NCBI RefSeq assembly: GCF_016595275.2
Contig: NZ_JAENIQ020000001.1
Span: 372,001-436,000 of the forward strand
Source: Corynebacterium pygosceleis
GTDB lineage: Bacteria; Actinomycetota; Actinomycetes; Mycobacteriales; Mycobacteriaceae
Reading direction: 5' to 3'
Length of the DNA stretch: 64,000 bases
Every line of letters begins with the position of its first letter. Position 1 is the first letter of the stretch. Below, piece by piece: positions 49,760 through 60,684 of this stretch. The notes beneath the pieces were generated by a model, which saw only the letters and a program-made list of their open reading frames with translations, had not been told where the DNA came from and did no database searches. A program made the translations under genes and the position numbers.

Positions 49760-49881
49760 AGCTCCTCCGTCCGGGTGCGTTTTCCACTGGCCGTGTCGCC
49801 CCACGCCCTCTCCGGTCGTCGGGTGACCTACGATTGGAGACGTTACTGCACGCTCCACCGACGAGAAGGCACCCGACACGC

Positions 49882-50937
49882 GTGAGCACCTCCATTCCCG
49901 ATGACGCAATCCCCGGCAGCCCCGAGGATTTCCTCGCCACCTGGTCCGCTTCCCGGGGTAATCTGCGCCGTTTCCTGGAGGACACCGCACTCCCCCCGGT
50001 CGACGAGTCGACCCAGCGCGCCGCCGGCGAAGCCGCCGCCGCAGCAGCCATCGCCCAGGCCTTCGACCTGGGACTCGAGGACTTCACCTCGGGGATCACC
50101 TCTGTGTCCGGCGCTTTCGAGGCCGCCGGTTCCAACCGTGTGAACACCCCGGACCCCGCCATCCAGCAGGACGCCGGGACCGCGGCGTTCTTCGACGTCG
50201 ACAACACCCTGATCCAGGGCGCGTCGATCCTCGTGTTCGCACTGGGTCTGGCCCGGAAACGCTATTTCAGGCTGGGGGAGGTCCTGCCCGTGGTCTGGAA
50301 ACAGCTCAAGTTCCGGGTGACCGGCTCCGAGAACGCCGAGGATGTCGCGGAAGGTCGGCAGCAGGCCCTCGAGTTCATCAAGGGGAGGGACGTCTCTGAA
50401 CTCGTGGAACTGTGCGAGGAGATCGTCGACACCCACATGTCCGAGAAGATCTGGCCGGGCACCCGGGAACTCGCGGAGATGCACCTCGCCGCGGGACACC
50501 AGGTGTGGCTGGTCTCCGCCACCCCGGTGCAACTGGCGCAGATCCTCGCCCGCAGGTACGGGTTCACCGGGGCCCTGGGGACCGTCGCGGAGGTGAAGGA
50601 CGGGAAGTTCACCGGGCGCCTCGTCGGTGACATCCTGCACGGTCCCGGTAAACGTCACGCCGTCGCGGCTCTCGCGGCCGTGGAGGGACTCGAGCTGGAC
50701 CGCTGCGCCGCCTACTCGGACAGCATCAATGACGTCCCGATGCTGTCGATGGTCGGCACCGCCGTCGCCATCAACCCCGATTCCGAGCTCCGGAAGGAAG
50801 CGGAGAAACGGGGTTGGGAGATCCGTGACTACCGCAGTCTGCGTAAGGCCGTACGGGCCTTCGGGGTCCCGGCCCTCGTCGGCGCCGGATTCAGTCTCCT
50901 CGGATGGAAGGGCTGGAAGCTCGCCCGTCGACGCTGA
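49882..50937 (+). CDS. serB: HAD-IB family phosphatase (SerB-like)
   Basis: 351 aa from a GTG at 49882. The N-terminal 95 residues are disordered/helical and specific to actinobacteria. The HAD domain has motif [15 protein letters not shown], motif [15 protein letters not shown], and motif [24 protein letters not shown]-terminal hydrophobic stretch ([20 protein letters not shown]) could be a membrane anchor. M. tuberculosis Rv0505c (serB1) is the positional homologue. Phosphoserine as substrate is plausible but not proven for this subgroup. Confidence 0.82.
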   Translation: MSTSIPDDAIPGSPEDFLATWSASRGNLRRFLEDTALPPVDESTQRAAGEAAAAAAIAQAFDLGLEDFTSGITSVSGAFEAAGSNRVNTPDPAIQQDAGTAAFFDVDNTLIQGASILVFALGLARKRYFRLGEVLPVVWKQLKFRVTGSENAEDVAEGRQQALEFIKGRDVSELVELCEEIVDTHMSEKIWPGTRELAEMHLAAGHQVWLVSATPVQLAQILARRYGFTGALGTVAEVKDGKFTGRLVGDILHGPGKRHAVAALAAVEGLELDRCAAYSDSINDVPMLSMVGTAVAINPDSELRKEAEKRGWEIRDYRSLRKAVRAFGVPALVGAGFSLLGWKGWKLARRR

Positions 50938-50969
50938 GAACCCCGCCGGACCGGCTCCGGAACAGTGCT

Positions 50970-51761
50970 CTAGACCAGTTCCGGGACGATCATCGGACCA
51001 CCGGTCACCGGGTCCGGGACGACGCGGGCGTCGAGGCCGAACACCTCACGCAGGAGGTCGGCGTCCATCACCTCACCCGGTGCACCCGCCGCCGCCATCC
51101 GCCCCTCCCCCATCACGAGCAGGTGATCGGCGTACCGGACCGCCAGGTTCAGGTCGTGCAGGACCATGACGACCGTCTTACCCTCCCGGTCGCAGAGCCT
51201 GCGCACCAGGGAGAGCACGTCGATGCTGTGCGCGAGATCGAGATAGGTCGTCGGTTCGTCGAGCAGGAGCGTGGGGGTGTCCTGCGCGAGCGTCATCGCG
51301 ATCCACACCCGTTGCCGTTGCCCACCGGACAGCTGGTCGATGGTCCGGTCCGCGAGATCGAGGACCCCGGTGGTCTCCAGCGCGCGGCCGACCTCGGCCT
51401 CATCCCCGGTGGACCACTGGCTCCACCACGACTGGTGCGGATGCCTCCCCCGTGCGACGAGCTGGGCGACGGTGAGTCCGTCCGGTGCGGTGGGTTGCTG
51501 CGGCAGCAGGGCGAGCAGTTTCGCCCGCTCCCGCCTGGGAACGTCACCGAGATCCCGGCCATCGAGTGTCACGCTGCCCCTGTAGGGCAGCAGAGTAGAG
51601 AAGCAGGACAGCAGAGTCGACTTCCCGCAACCGTTCGGCCCGATCAGGGCGGTGATCCGCCCCTCGGGGACATCGGTGTCGATGCCGTGGAGTATCTCCG
51701 TCTCTCCGTAGCCCGCGGTCAGTCCACGGGCACGGAGCCGGTATCCGCTGTTCGGGGACAT
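50970..51761 (-). CDS. Ferric-siderophore ABC transporter, ATP-binding protein
   Basis: 263 aa, FepC family. Walker A LIGPNGCGKSTLLS, Q-loop LALLPQQPTAPDGL, ABC signature QLSGGQRQRVWIAMTLAQ, Walker B TLLLDEPTTYLDL and the switch His in VMVLHDLNLAVRYAD are all intact. The start ATG overlaps the permease stop by 1 bp. It is the last gene of the four-gene iron operon and is convergent with serB (32-bp gap). Confidence 0.95.
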   Translation of the reverse strand: MSPNSGYRLRARGLTAGYGETEILHGIDTDVPEGRITALIGPNGCGKSTLLSCFSTLLPYRGSVTLDGRDLGDVPRRERAKLLALLPQQPTAPDGLTVAQLVARGRHPHQSWWSQWSTGDEAEVGRALETTGVLDLADRTIDQLSGGQRQRVWIAMTLAQDTPTLLLDEPTTYLDLAHSIDVLSLVRRLCDREGKTVVMVLHDLNLAVRYADHLLVMGEGRMAAAGAPGEVMDADLLREVFGLDARVVPDPVTGGPMIVPELV

Positions 51762-52825
51762 CAGTGTCCTTTCCGGTTGAGTGAGACGATCATCCAGAGC
51801 AGTACCGGTGCGCCGGCGAGGGCGGTCACGATACCGACGGGCACCTCCCACGGGAGCAGGGCCCGTGCGGCGAGGTCTGCGGTGGCGACCGTGACGGCGC
51901 CGGTCAACGCGGACAGCACGAGTGGCGGTGTGGCCGATCCGGCGGCGAGCCGGGCGATCTGGGGCGTGACGAAGGCCACGAATCCGATGGGACCTGCGGC
52001 GCTGACGGCCACGGCGGCGAGAACGACCGCCGTGAGCAGCTGCACGGCCTGCGCGACGGTGACGTTGTGGCCGAGGGTGTGGGCTGTCGCGGGGCCCAGC
52101 GCCAGGGCCCCGAGAACGAAGGCCAGCCACCCGGCGACGGACACCGCCCCCAAGAGCACGACCCCCGGGGCCCAGGCGTGCGCGAAATCGCGGCCGTTCA
52201 GCGAGCCGGTGAGCCAGAGCTGCGCGGCGGCCGCCCGTTCCAGGGTGGTGCGGGCGATGATCCAGGTGTTCAGCGCCCCCAGGAACATGGAGACGGCGAC
52301 GCCGATCAGCACGAGGCTCAGCATGTTGCTGCGTTCCCGGCCGACCAGGAACCAGACCAGGACCGCCGTTCCGAGGGCACCGGCCACCGCGGTGAAGGTC
52401 AGTCCGATCGATCCGAGAAGCAGCCCGGCGGAGTCGCCGAGGACCCCACCGGTCCCGGCGAACGCGATGACACCGACCGCCGCGAAGCTGGCCCCGTGGG
52501 TCACCCCGAGGATGTCCGGACTCGCCAGTGGATTCCGCGCGACCGTCTGCGTCAGCGCACCCGAGAAACCGAGGCATGCCCCGACGAGGAGCGCCACGAC
52601 GGCTCTTCCGAGCCGAAGATCCCAGACGACGGTGCGCTCGATCTCCGTTCCACGGCCGAGGAGGATGCGCCACACGTCCGTCGGTGACAGTGGATAGCTT
52701 CCCAGTCCGAGCCCGACGGTGAAAACCACCGTCCCGAGAATGACGAGGAACATCCCGACGAGCAGGGGACGCGGTCGCCACACGACGGAGAACACACCGG
52801 CACGGAGCGCCCTGACCCCGGTCAC
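51761..52825 (-). CDS. Ferric-siderophore ABC transporter permease (FecCD family, second)
   Basis: 354 aa, about ten spans. FecCD signatures LRLGRAVVALLVGACLGFSG, LTQTVARNPLASPDILGV and AAGPIGFVAFVTPQIARL are present. The GTG start overlaps the preceding permease stop (GTGA). It pairs with the other permease to form the membrane channel. Confidence 0.94.
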   Translation of the reverse strand: MTGVRALRAGVFSVVWRPRPLLVGMFLVILGTVVFTVGLGLGSYPLSPTDVWRILLGRGTEIERTVVWDLRLGRAVVALLVGACLGFSGALTQTVARNPLASPDILGVTHGASFAAVGVIAFAGTGGVLGDSAGLLLGSIGLTFTAVAGALGTAVLVWFLVGRERSNMLSLVLIGVAVSMFLGALNTWIIARTTLERAAAAQLWLTGSLNGRDFAHAWAPGVVLLGAVSVAGWLAFVLGALALGPATAHTLGHNVTVAQAVQLLTAVVLAAVAVSAAGPIGFVAFVTPQIARLAAGSATPPLVLSALTGAVTVATADLAARALLPWEVPVGIVTALAGAPVLLWMIVSLNRKGH

Positions 52826-53904
52826 AGTCCCACCACCGTCCGGCGGCGCACGAGAAGAATGAAGACCGGCACCCCGACGAGTGCGAGAACGATACCCATG
52901 GCCATTTCATCGGGCCTGGCCATCACGCGTCCGGCCATGTCGGCCCAGAGCGTCAGGATTGCACCGACTACCGCCGCACCGGGAATGATCCGGCGGTAGT
53001 CGGGACCGGCGAGGGTGCGCATGATGTGGGGTGCGGCGAGACCGACGAAGGACAGTGGACCTGCCGCTGCGGTCGCCGCACCACCGAGCGCAGCCACGGT
53101 CACCAGCCCCAGGGCCCGGACCCCCGCCACGGGAAGACCGAGGCTGGCGGCCGTCGTCGTACCGAGGGCGATGAGGTTGAGTCCGGGTGCCTGGCTCAGT
53201 GCGAGCACGAGGCCCACGCAGATGACCGGCGCGATGGCGGTCACGACGTCCATCCGGCGACCGGCCAGGGAGCCCGTCGCCCAGAGCCGCATCTGGTCGA
53301 GGACCGTGTCACTGGACAGGACCATCAGGTGCACGTAGGCCATGAGGAGGGCACTGACCGCGACGCCGGCGAGAATGACCGTGACGGGGTTCGCCGCCGT
53401 CGGCCCGCCGGACGAGAGCAGGAAGATGAGGAGAGTGACCACCGCACACCCCACCATCGCCGGGTAGACGTAGCCGGAGGCACCCGTCGCGACACCGGCA
53501 CCGATCACCGTCACCACGGCTGCGGCGGCCCCCGCGTTGATCCCGAGGATCCCGGGATCCGCGAGCGGATTACGGGTGTGTCCCTGGATGACCGCCCCGG
53601 CAGCTCCCAGCCCGGCGCCGCACAGGACGGCGAGAATCGTGCGGGGCAGCCGGTAGGTTCCGATCAGGACCGTGAGTTCATCGACGTCTCCCGGGGTGGT
53701 CGCCGGGTCGAGGAGATAGTCGAGCGCCCCGGGAACCCGGTGGAGCGCCTCGTCGATGGAGTTCACCCGTGACCCCACGGTGAGGCTCATCAGGGCGCTA
53801 CCCGCCAACAACGCACCGAGCAGGACCAGTGCCAGCACGAACCGCCCGCTGCCGGACCGGGCCGGACCTGCGGGCGGAACGTGTGTCGTGGTGGAGGAGG
53901 TCAT
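52822..53904 (-). CDS. Ferric-siderophore ABC transporter permease (FecCD family, first)
   Basis: 360 aa, about nine to ten spans. YRLPRTILAVLCGAGLGAAG, VIQGHTRNPLADPGILGINA and GPLSFVGLAAPHIMRTLAGP are the FecCD signatures. Start ATG at 53904, 8 bp after the binding-protein stop. Confidence 0.94.
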   Translation of the reverse strand: MTSSTTTHVPPAGPARSGSGRFVLALVLLGALLAGSALMSLTVGSRVNSIDEALHRVPGALDYLLDPATTPGDVDELTVLIGTYRLPRTILAVLCGAGLGAAGAVIQGHTRNPLADPGILGINAGAAAAVVTVIGAGVATGASGYVYPAMVGCAVVTLLIFLLSSGGPTAANPVTVILAGVAVSALLMAYVHLMVLSSDTVLDQMRLWATGSLAGRRMDVVTAIAPVICVGLVLALSQAPGLNLIALGTTTAASLGLPVAGVRALGLVTVAALGGAATAAAGPLSFVGLAAPHIMRTLAGPDYRRIIPGAAVVGAILTLWADMAGRVMARPDEMAMGIVLALVGVPVFILLVRRRTVVGL

Positions 53905-53912
53905 TCCGGGGA

Positions 53913-54989
53913 TCAGGAGGCGAAGAGCTCCCGGATCTTCTCGACCATGTCGGTGGCCGAGAAGTAGTCCAACCGGAAGGTGTCCGCGCCGAGGGCGAAG
54001 ACACGCTCATTCTGGACTGCCGCGGTTCCGGCGAGTGCCGGATCCGCGAGCACCTCGGACACGCGCTTGTCCGGGGCCGCGGCCAGCAGAACGGTCTCAC
54101 CGTTCATGGCGACCGGGAGGTTCTCTCCGGAGACCTTCACGATGTCACTGCGCTTGCCCTTGGACTCGTTGCCCTTGACCGAGTCGGGGATCGGGGCGAT
54201 CTCGAAGCCGAGCGAGGCGAGAAGGCGGCTCTGCGCGGCCTCGTCGGTGAACACGTTCGCTCCCTTGCCGTCCGGCAGGTAGACCATCGTGTTCACGGGC
54301 TGCTCGGGCAGGGTGATGGCGTCGGCGACCTCCGAGACGAGGGCGTCGAAATCGTCCAGTGCCTTCTCCGCCTCCTTCTCGTGACCGGTGATCTCGCCGA
54401 GCTGACGGGTGACGTCCTCCCAGGTCTTGTCGCCGTAGTCGATGACGACGGTCGGAACGACCGGGGAGAGCTGATCGACGAGATCGACGGCGGAGTCACG
54501 GCCGGTTGCGGCGACGAGCACGAGATCCGGCTTCTCGGCGAGGATCGCCTCGAGATCGGGCTCCTTGTTGTAGAGTGCGCTGACTCCGCGTTCATCGGCG
54601 ACCCCGGCCCACTGCCTGAAGAAGCCCTGACTGTCCGAGAAGGGGGTGTCGGGCTGGCCCGCGCCGGAGGCCACGACGGGAGCATCGATGGCCAGGAGAC
54701 TACCGGTGAGGGTGACGGAGGTGGAGACGATGCGCTCGGGTCGGGCCGGGATCTCGACTTCACCGTTCACGGCGTCGATCGTCCGCGGCCAGGAGGACTC
54801 CGTGGTGGCTTCGCCGGTGGCGGAGGTCTCCGCAGAGGTCGTCGACGACGAGGTGCCGTCCCCGTCGCTGCCGGTCTCCTCCACGGAGGAGTTGCACGCG
54901 GCGAGGCCCAGTGCGAGCGCCACCGTGGTGGCACCGACCTGGAGGATCCGCCGGAGATGTCGGGGGTCGCGCGTGGATGTCGATGTCAT
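53913..54989 (-). CDS. Ferric-siderophore substrate-binding lipoprotein
   Basis: 358 aa from the ATG at 54989 with GGGAG 10 nt upstream. Signal peptide ending in the lipobox LGLAAC (Cys at about residue 32), a Ser/Thr-rich linker (about 35-65), then a FepB-type periplasmic-binding fold: VNGEVEIPARPERIVST, EAILAEKPDLVLVAAT and DYGDKTWEDVTRQLGEITG. It heads the operon and captures the iron chelate outside the membrane; the siderophore is not readable. A DtxR-like site 37-55 nt before the ATG fits iron repression. Confidence 0.93.
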   Translation of the reverse strand: MTSTSTRDPRHLRRILQVGATTVALALGLAACNSSVEETGSDGDGTSSSTTSAETSATGEATTESSWPRTIDAVNGEVEIPARPERIVSTSVTLTGSLLAIDAPVVASGAGQPDTPFSDSQGFFRQWAGVADERGVSALYNKEPDLEAILAEKPDLVLVAATGRDSAVDLVDQLSPVVPTVVIDYGDKTWEDVTRQLGEITGHEKEAEKALDDFDALVSEVADAITLPEQPVNTMVYLPDGKGANVFTDEAAQSRLLASLGFEIAPIPDSVKGNESKGKRSDIVKVSGENLPVAMNGETVLLAAAPDKRVSEVLADPALAGTAAVQNERVFALGADTFRLDYFSATDMVEKIRELFAS

Positions 54990-55025
54990 GTGGTTGAATC
55001 TCCCATTCACTCGGTTACCCTCCGA

Positions 55026-55044
55026 TAAGGAGAGCCTTGTCAAA
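55026..55044. promoter_or_regulatory. Candidate DtxR box upstream of the iron-uptake operon
   Basis: TAAGGAGAGCCTTGTCAAA matches 12 of 19 positions of the DtxR consensus TTAGGTTAGCCTAACCTAA, including the AGCCT core, in the leader/promoter of the binding-protein gene. Confidence 0.45.
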
Positions 55045-55129
55045 TGCGAGTGCAACCTTACCCTCAAACACATCGGCGCGTCAGGGCCGACCGCCCTCGA
55101 CACCGCGCCCGATCACGAGGGTCGGAGAC

Positions 55130-55179
55130 GGAGAACCGGCCTCATACCCGTACCGGTACGGGTATGAGGCCGGTTCTCC
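55130..55179. repeat. Perfect 50-bp palindrome (25-bp arms, no spacer)
   Basis: Arms run from GGAGAACCGG to ...GTACC and back exactly. It lies 16 bp past the bS22 stop and between two same-strand units. It may act as a terminator, though no T-tract follows on either strand. Confidence 0.9.
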
Positions 55180-55195
55180 GCGGACCTGCGTCGGC

Positions 55196-55297
55196 CTACT
55201 TGCCGAGTTTCCTGCGCTGGACGCGGGTACGGCGGAGCATCTTGCGGTGCTTCTTCTTCGACATGCGCTTGCGGCGCTTCTTGATGACTGAACCCAT
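55196..55297 (-). CDS. 30S ribosomal protein bS22 (AURKAIP1/COX24-domain mini-protein)
   Basis: 33 aa, extremely basic: begins [20 protein letters not shown] and ends [10 protein letters not shown]. The ATG at 55297 has GAGG 7 nt upstream. It is the positional homologue of M. tuberculosis Rv0500B and matches the actinobacterial small-subunit protein bS22. Confidence 0.9.
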   Translation of the reverse strand: MGSVIKKRRKRMSKKKHRKMLRRTRVQRRKLGK

Positions 55298-55553
55298 GGG
55301 GTTTCCTCGCTTCTGCTCGTAGGTGTATGTACATACCCTGCCCACTGTCTCCGGCGTGCGGTCGCGGGGCCGAGTGCACTTTCAGTCCACCGGACACCGC
55401 CGTCACACCCGAGGTGACCGTATCAACCGGACCATCACCACCGGGAGGATGGAGAGACGGTTCCGGATCACGGCCAACCGACGTCGGAACGACGGTCGCC
55501 GAAAACGTTCGCAGGCACGAATAGACCCATCATACCGGCGGGGCCGGCCAGCA

Positions 55554-55602
55554 CAAAAAAATCCGGCCCCGAACGCCCGGGATACCGGGTGGTCGGGGCC
55601 GG
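55554..55602 (-). terminator. Terminator after the HTH gene
   Basis: CCGGCCCC / GGGGCCGG stem with inner pairing, followed on the minus strand by seven T (55561-55555): a textbook intrinsic terminator. Confidence 0.9.
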
Positions 55603-55635
55603 AGCCTCCGGACACGGAGGACCGACGGTGAACCG

Positions 55636-55833
55636 TCAGCCCACGTTGTAGTAGGAGGAGTCGAGGTAGTCATTGACCGCCTTCTCGTGGACGCGGAACG
55701 AACGTCCCACCCGAACCGCCGGCAGTTCACCGGAATGGACCAGGCGATAAACCGTCATCTTGGAAACGCGCATGATCTCCGCGACCTCGGCGACGGTCAA
55801 AAAGGTTCCGTTTTCTTCATGTGCCATATTCAT
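55636..55833 (-). CDS. Excisionase-type helix-turn-helix DNA-binding protein
   Basis: 65 aa. The whole protein is one MerR-like/excisionase winged HTH: FLTVAEVAEIMRVSKMTVYR, then LVHSGELPAVRVGRSFRVHE, then a C-terminal helix VNDYLDSSYYNVG. It is the positional homologue of Rv0500A. Despite the family name it sits in a stable housekeeping block with no integrase nearby, so a chromosomal regulator is more likely. ATG at 55833 with an alternative 6 nt downstream. Confidence 0.9.
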   Translation of the reverse strand: MNMAHEENGTFLTVAEVAEIMRVSKMTVYRLVHSGELPAVRVGRSFRVHEKAVNDYLDSSYYNVG

Positions 55834-56078
55834 TCAACCCTTCAGCCCGTGGCGCGCTGCGGGCTTCCCCTCCCGCAGATCGGTCACGCACGTGCTCTGA
55901 TAAGCCTACCGTGAACCCTGTGACTGTTGCGACATAAGTTGCCGACTATTTCACCCCGGACGGGACACGGAACGACGTTCCCGGCGTCCCCACTGGTCAC
56001 AGGGGTAACGGAACTCCGGAACAGCCCGGTCCCCCACCCCAGCGGGCACACCCGTCACGGAATGATCCGACCCGTGGA

Positions 56079-56930
56079 CTAGTCCTCGTCATCATCGCCG
56101 GCACCGGCGGAACCGGTGCTCATACGTCCGATCTCAGCCGACCGCTGCGCACACACCTGGGTCGCACGGTAGAAGGCCGCCCGGATCCCGCTCTCCTCCA
56201 GGGCCCGCACGGCGGCGATCGTGGTACCACCGGGGGAACAGACGTTGGCCCGCAACTCGGACGGCCCCAGATCCCCCTCGAGCATCATGTGCGCCGCACC
56301 GGTCAGCGTGGACACCGCGAGCCGCGAAGCGAGATCCCTGGGAAGACCCAGATTCACGCCACCGTCGATCATCGCCTCCGCGACGAGGAACAGATACGCC
56401 GGTGAGGATCCCGACATCGCGGTCACCGCGTCCATCTGGTTCTCCTCGACGACGACGACGTCACCGACGGTGTCGAGGAGATCACAGACCTGCTCGAGCT
56501 GGGCGTCACTGACGAAACGGCCACCGGACACGGCGCACATCCCCCTACCGACGAGCATCGGGGTGTTCGGCATGACCCGCACCACCGGTGTCCCCGCGGA
56601 GACGACGTCCTCCAGACTCTTCAGCGGGACACCCGCCGCCATGGAGATCACGGTGGTGTCCTCGGCATTGTTGTCGATCGTGTCCGAGAGCTCCGCGAGC
56701 ACCGCGGTAGTGTCCTTCGGTTTCACGCACAGGAACACCACGTCGACACCGTCGATGGCCTGACGGTTGTCCGTGAAGTCGACGATCCCGTACTCCTCGG
56801 TCAGTTCCCCGCCCCGCTCCGCACGCCGATTCGAGACGTGGACGTCCTTCGCGGACACCCCACCGCTCACGAGACCGGCGATCAGTGCCTCGCCGATCTT
56901 TCCTCCACCGATTACAGCAATCTTCGTCAT
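56079..56930 (-). CDS. proC: Pyrroline-5-carboxylate reductase
   Basis: 283 aa from the ATG at 56930 ([20 protein letters not shown]); GGAGG lies only 2 nt before it, and a GTG 9 nt upstream is a weaker option. Last step of proline synthesis. The NADPH motif [42 protein letters not shown] and the C-terminal signature [20 protein letters not shown] are intact. It ends in an acidic tail (GDDDED). It is followed after a 245-bp gap by the HTH gene. Confidence 0.96.
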   Translation of the reverse strand: MTKIAVIGGGKIGEALIAGLVSGGVSAKDVHVSNRRAERGGELTEEYGIVDFTDNRQAIDGVDVVFLCVKPKDTTAVLAELSDTIDNNAEDTTVISMAAGVPLKSLEDVVSAGTPVVRVMPNTPMLVGRGMCAVSGGRFVSDAQLEQVCDLLDTVGDVVVVEENQMDAVTAMSGSSPAYLFLVAEAMIDGGVNLGLPRDLASRLAVSTLTGAAHMMLEGDLGPSELRANVCSPGGTTIAAVRALEESGIRAAFYRATQVCAQRSAEIGRMSTGSAGAGDDDED

Positions 56931-57000
56931 GGCCTCCACACTGCCATGAACCTCCCCCGACCGCAGAAGTCACCCCACCGGAGCGATCTCCGCGGGCCAC

Positions 57001-58041
57001 TCAGGCGGTGAGCAACGGGCCGAAGGTGACGGCCAGTCCCGCCAGCCCCGCGAGGAACATCGACAACCCGTCACGTTCCGTCCGCAGTGCGTGCACCACC
57101 CCGACGATTCCACCGGTGACCGCGATGGCCAGAACAGCGGTGAGGGCGGTGTTGAAGTGACCCCAGAGCTTCTCGAAACCGAAGAAGAGGGCGACGCCGA
57201 CGACCAGACCCACCAGGATCATGCCCAGTACGGCGGCGACGGAGACCTTCCCCTGCCCCGACTCCCCCTCGTCGGGCGACCGACCGGAATCGGAGCCGGT
57301 GTCCGCGGTGACGGTCGTCGCGTCATCGGTGCCCGTCGCATCAGCCGCGGCACCGGCGGGAACGGCCGCTATCTCGGTCGTGTGCGGCCCACCGTCCCCG
57401 TCGACCGCGACCGACGGGGTACGTGCAGCGTCGACGGCATCGGACGGCGGGGATGACGGGACGGAGGCCACCCCGGCCCGTTCCTCCTGGACCTGGCGGG
57501 GCGTGACCTTCGGGAACTCACCCGTGGTCAGCCGGACCGGATCCTCATCCGTGACGATCGACAGGACAACGGTCTCATCCGCACTGGGACGCGGGGTCTC
57601 ACCCGGCGGGGTGGGGTCCACGTCCTTCCCGGGAACCTCGGTGGGGGCGGTCTCGGCGGTCGCCGGCGCATCCTCCACGTCAACGCCGGAGGCAACCTTC
57701 CGCACCTCCCCGGACTCCTCCGGAACGGGTTTCCCGCCGGTGGTCGGGACGGCGTCCCCCGGAGCGGAGGTGTCCGTCTCGGTGACGGCGTGGGACCCGG
57801 AACGCTCCGCACCCCGGGCCTCCGCACTCTCCCCCTCGGACGTGTCCAACGGGACACTGGAGTGGCGACTCTCCGCGGGTTTCGTTTCAACGGCGGGGAT
57901 GGATCCCGTCAGCTCGGCGACGGAGACACCGCCCTCATCCAGACTGCGGCGGCGACGACGCCGGGGCCTCGGGGTCCCCCCCTGTCCTTCTTCGGCGGCG
58001 CGCGCCATCAGCTCCGCGACGGTGAGTTTCTTCTCGCTCAT
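57001..58041 (-). CDS. Rv0497-like membrane protein with long disordered N-terminus
   Basis: 346 aa. The N-terminus carries two related motifs, LTVAELMARA (about 6-15) and VSVAELTGSIPAV (about 39-51), flanking an Arg-rich run RPRRRRRRSLDEGG. Residues about 55-260 are low-complexity Pro/Ser/Thr/Asp/Glu. Three spans close the protein (about 269-288, 297-317, 325-343). It is a positional homologue of M. tuberculosis Rv0497. The ATG overlaps the ppx stop (ATGA). No enzyme motif; function unknown. Confidence 0.85.
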   Translation of the reverse strand: MSEKKLTVAELMARAAEEGQGGTPRPRRRRRRSLDEGGVSVAELTGSIPAVETKPAESRHSSVPLDTSEGESAEARGAERSGSHAVTETDTSAPGDAVPTTGGKPVPEESGEVRKVASGVDVEDAPATAETAPTEVPGKDVDPTPPGETPRPSADETVVLSIVTDEDPVRLTTGEFPKVTPRQVQEERAGVASVPSSPPSDAVDAARTPSVAVDGDGGPHTTEIAAVPAGAAADATGTDDATTVTADTGSDSGRSPDEGESGQGKVSVAAVLGMILVGLVVGVALFFGFEKLWGHFNTALTAVLAIAVTGGIVGVVHALRTERDGLSMFLAGLAGLAVTFGPLLTA

Positions 58042-58985
58042 GTGCGCGTCCTTTCATAGTCCATACCCTGTTCCGTCCGGCGCAGGATCACTCCCTCACG
58101 GAGGGCCCAGGGGCAGATCTCCAGCTGTTCGAGACCGAGCCCGCGCATGGCGGCCTCCGCGACCAGGGCACCCGCCACGATCTGGTGGGAACGGTCGGAG
58201 CTCACCCCCTCCAGTTCCGCACGGTCGGCGGCCGTCATCCGGGAGATGAAGGCGATGAGCTGACGGAGGCCCGGAGCAGTAAGAGTACGCTTCACCCGCG
58301 GGCCGGCCGACGACGGGGCCGCACCGGTGAGCCGGGCCAGTGTACGGAACGTCTTGGACGTACCGACCGCGAGTTCCGCACGACCGCACCGCTTCATCAT
58401 CTTCGCGGGCTCCACGAGCTCCGCGTCGATGTAGTCACGCAGCACGTTGATGGTCTTACGCTGCGGCGGATCCGTGTCGAACCACTGATGGGTCAGACGC
58501 CCCGCACCGAGATCGAGGGAGAACGCGGCGTCCGGGACCTCGTCCGTACCGGTGGACAGCTCCAGTGAACCACCCCCGATGTCGAGATTGACGATCCTTC
58601 CCGTGGACCAGCCGTACCAGCGACGCACCGCGAGGAACGTCAACCGGGCCTCGTCCTCGCCGGAGAGGACCTCCAGCCGGACACCGGTCTCCCGCTCGAC
58701 GGTGTCGATCACGTCCTGGCCGTTCGTCGCGGACCGGATCGCGGAGGTGGCGAACGGGAGAATATCCTCACAGTTGAGCTGCCGGGTCAGCTCAGAGGCC
58801 TCAGTGACCCCTTTGACCAGGCGTTTTATTCCTTTGTCGTTGATGGCACCATCGGCGTCGAGGAACTCGACGAGCCGCATGGTGGTCTTCCAGTCGCTCA
58901 TTGCGGTGGGCCGACCGCCCGCACGGGCATCGACCACCACAAGATGGACCGTGTTACTTCCCACGTCCAATACACCTAATCTCAC
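58038..58985 (-). CDS. ppx: Exopolyphosphatase / pppGpp phosphohydrolase (short Ppx)
   Basis: 315 aa from a GTG at 58985. ASKHA fold: phosphate-1 motif [40 protein letters not shown], catalytic Glu in [20 protein letters not shown] and phosphate-2 motif [15 protein letters not shown] are present. The length is that of the short actinobacterial Ppx without the C-terminal HD-like domain. It degrades polyphosphate, fitting the nearby phosphate-regulatory pair. It is coupled by overlap to the downstream membrane protein. Confidence 0.93.
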   Translation of the reverse strand: MRLGVLDVGSNTVHLVVVDARAGGRPTAMSDWKTTMRLVEFLDADGAINDKGIKRLVKGVTEASELTRQLNCEDILPFATSAIRSATNGQDVIDTVERETGVRLEVLSGEDEARLTFLAVRRWYGWSTGRIVNLDIGGGSLELSTGTDEVPDAAFSLDLGAGRLTHQWFDTDPPQRKTINVLRDYIDAELVEPAKMMKRCGRAELAVGTSKTFRTLARLTGAAPSSAGPRVKRTLTAPGLRQLIAFISRMTAADRAELEGVSSDRSHQIVAGALVAEAAMRGLGLEQLEICPWALREGVILRRTEQGMDYERTRT

Positions 58986-59012
58986 ACCCTCAGGGTAGAC
59001 GGTCTAGCGTAG

Positions 59013-60680
<1,668 letters not shown>

Positions 60681-60684
<4 letters not shown>

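Noticed and set aside
50970..52910. 646-codon frame that joins the ABC ATPase to sequence inside the permease
   Set aside because: Only the last 263 codons are the ATPase; the rest is an out-of-frame reading of the permease gene.
55636..55833. Excisionase-like gene as evidence of a prophage or integrative element
   Set aside because: No integrase, attachment repeats or phage genes nearby; the gene is at the conserved proC-bS22 locus.
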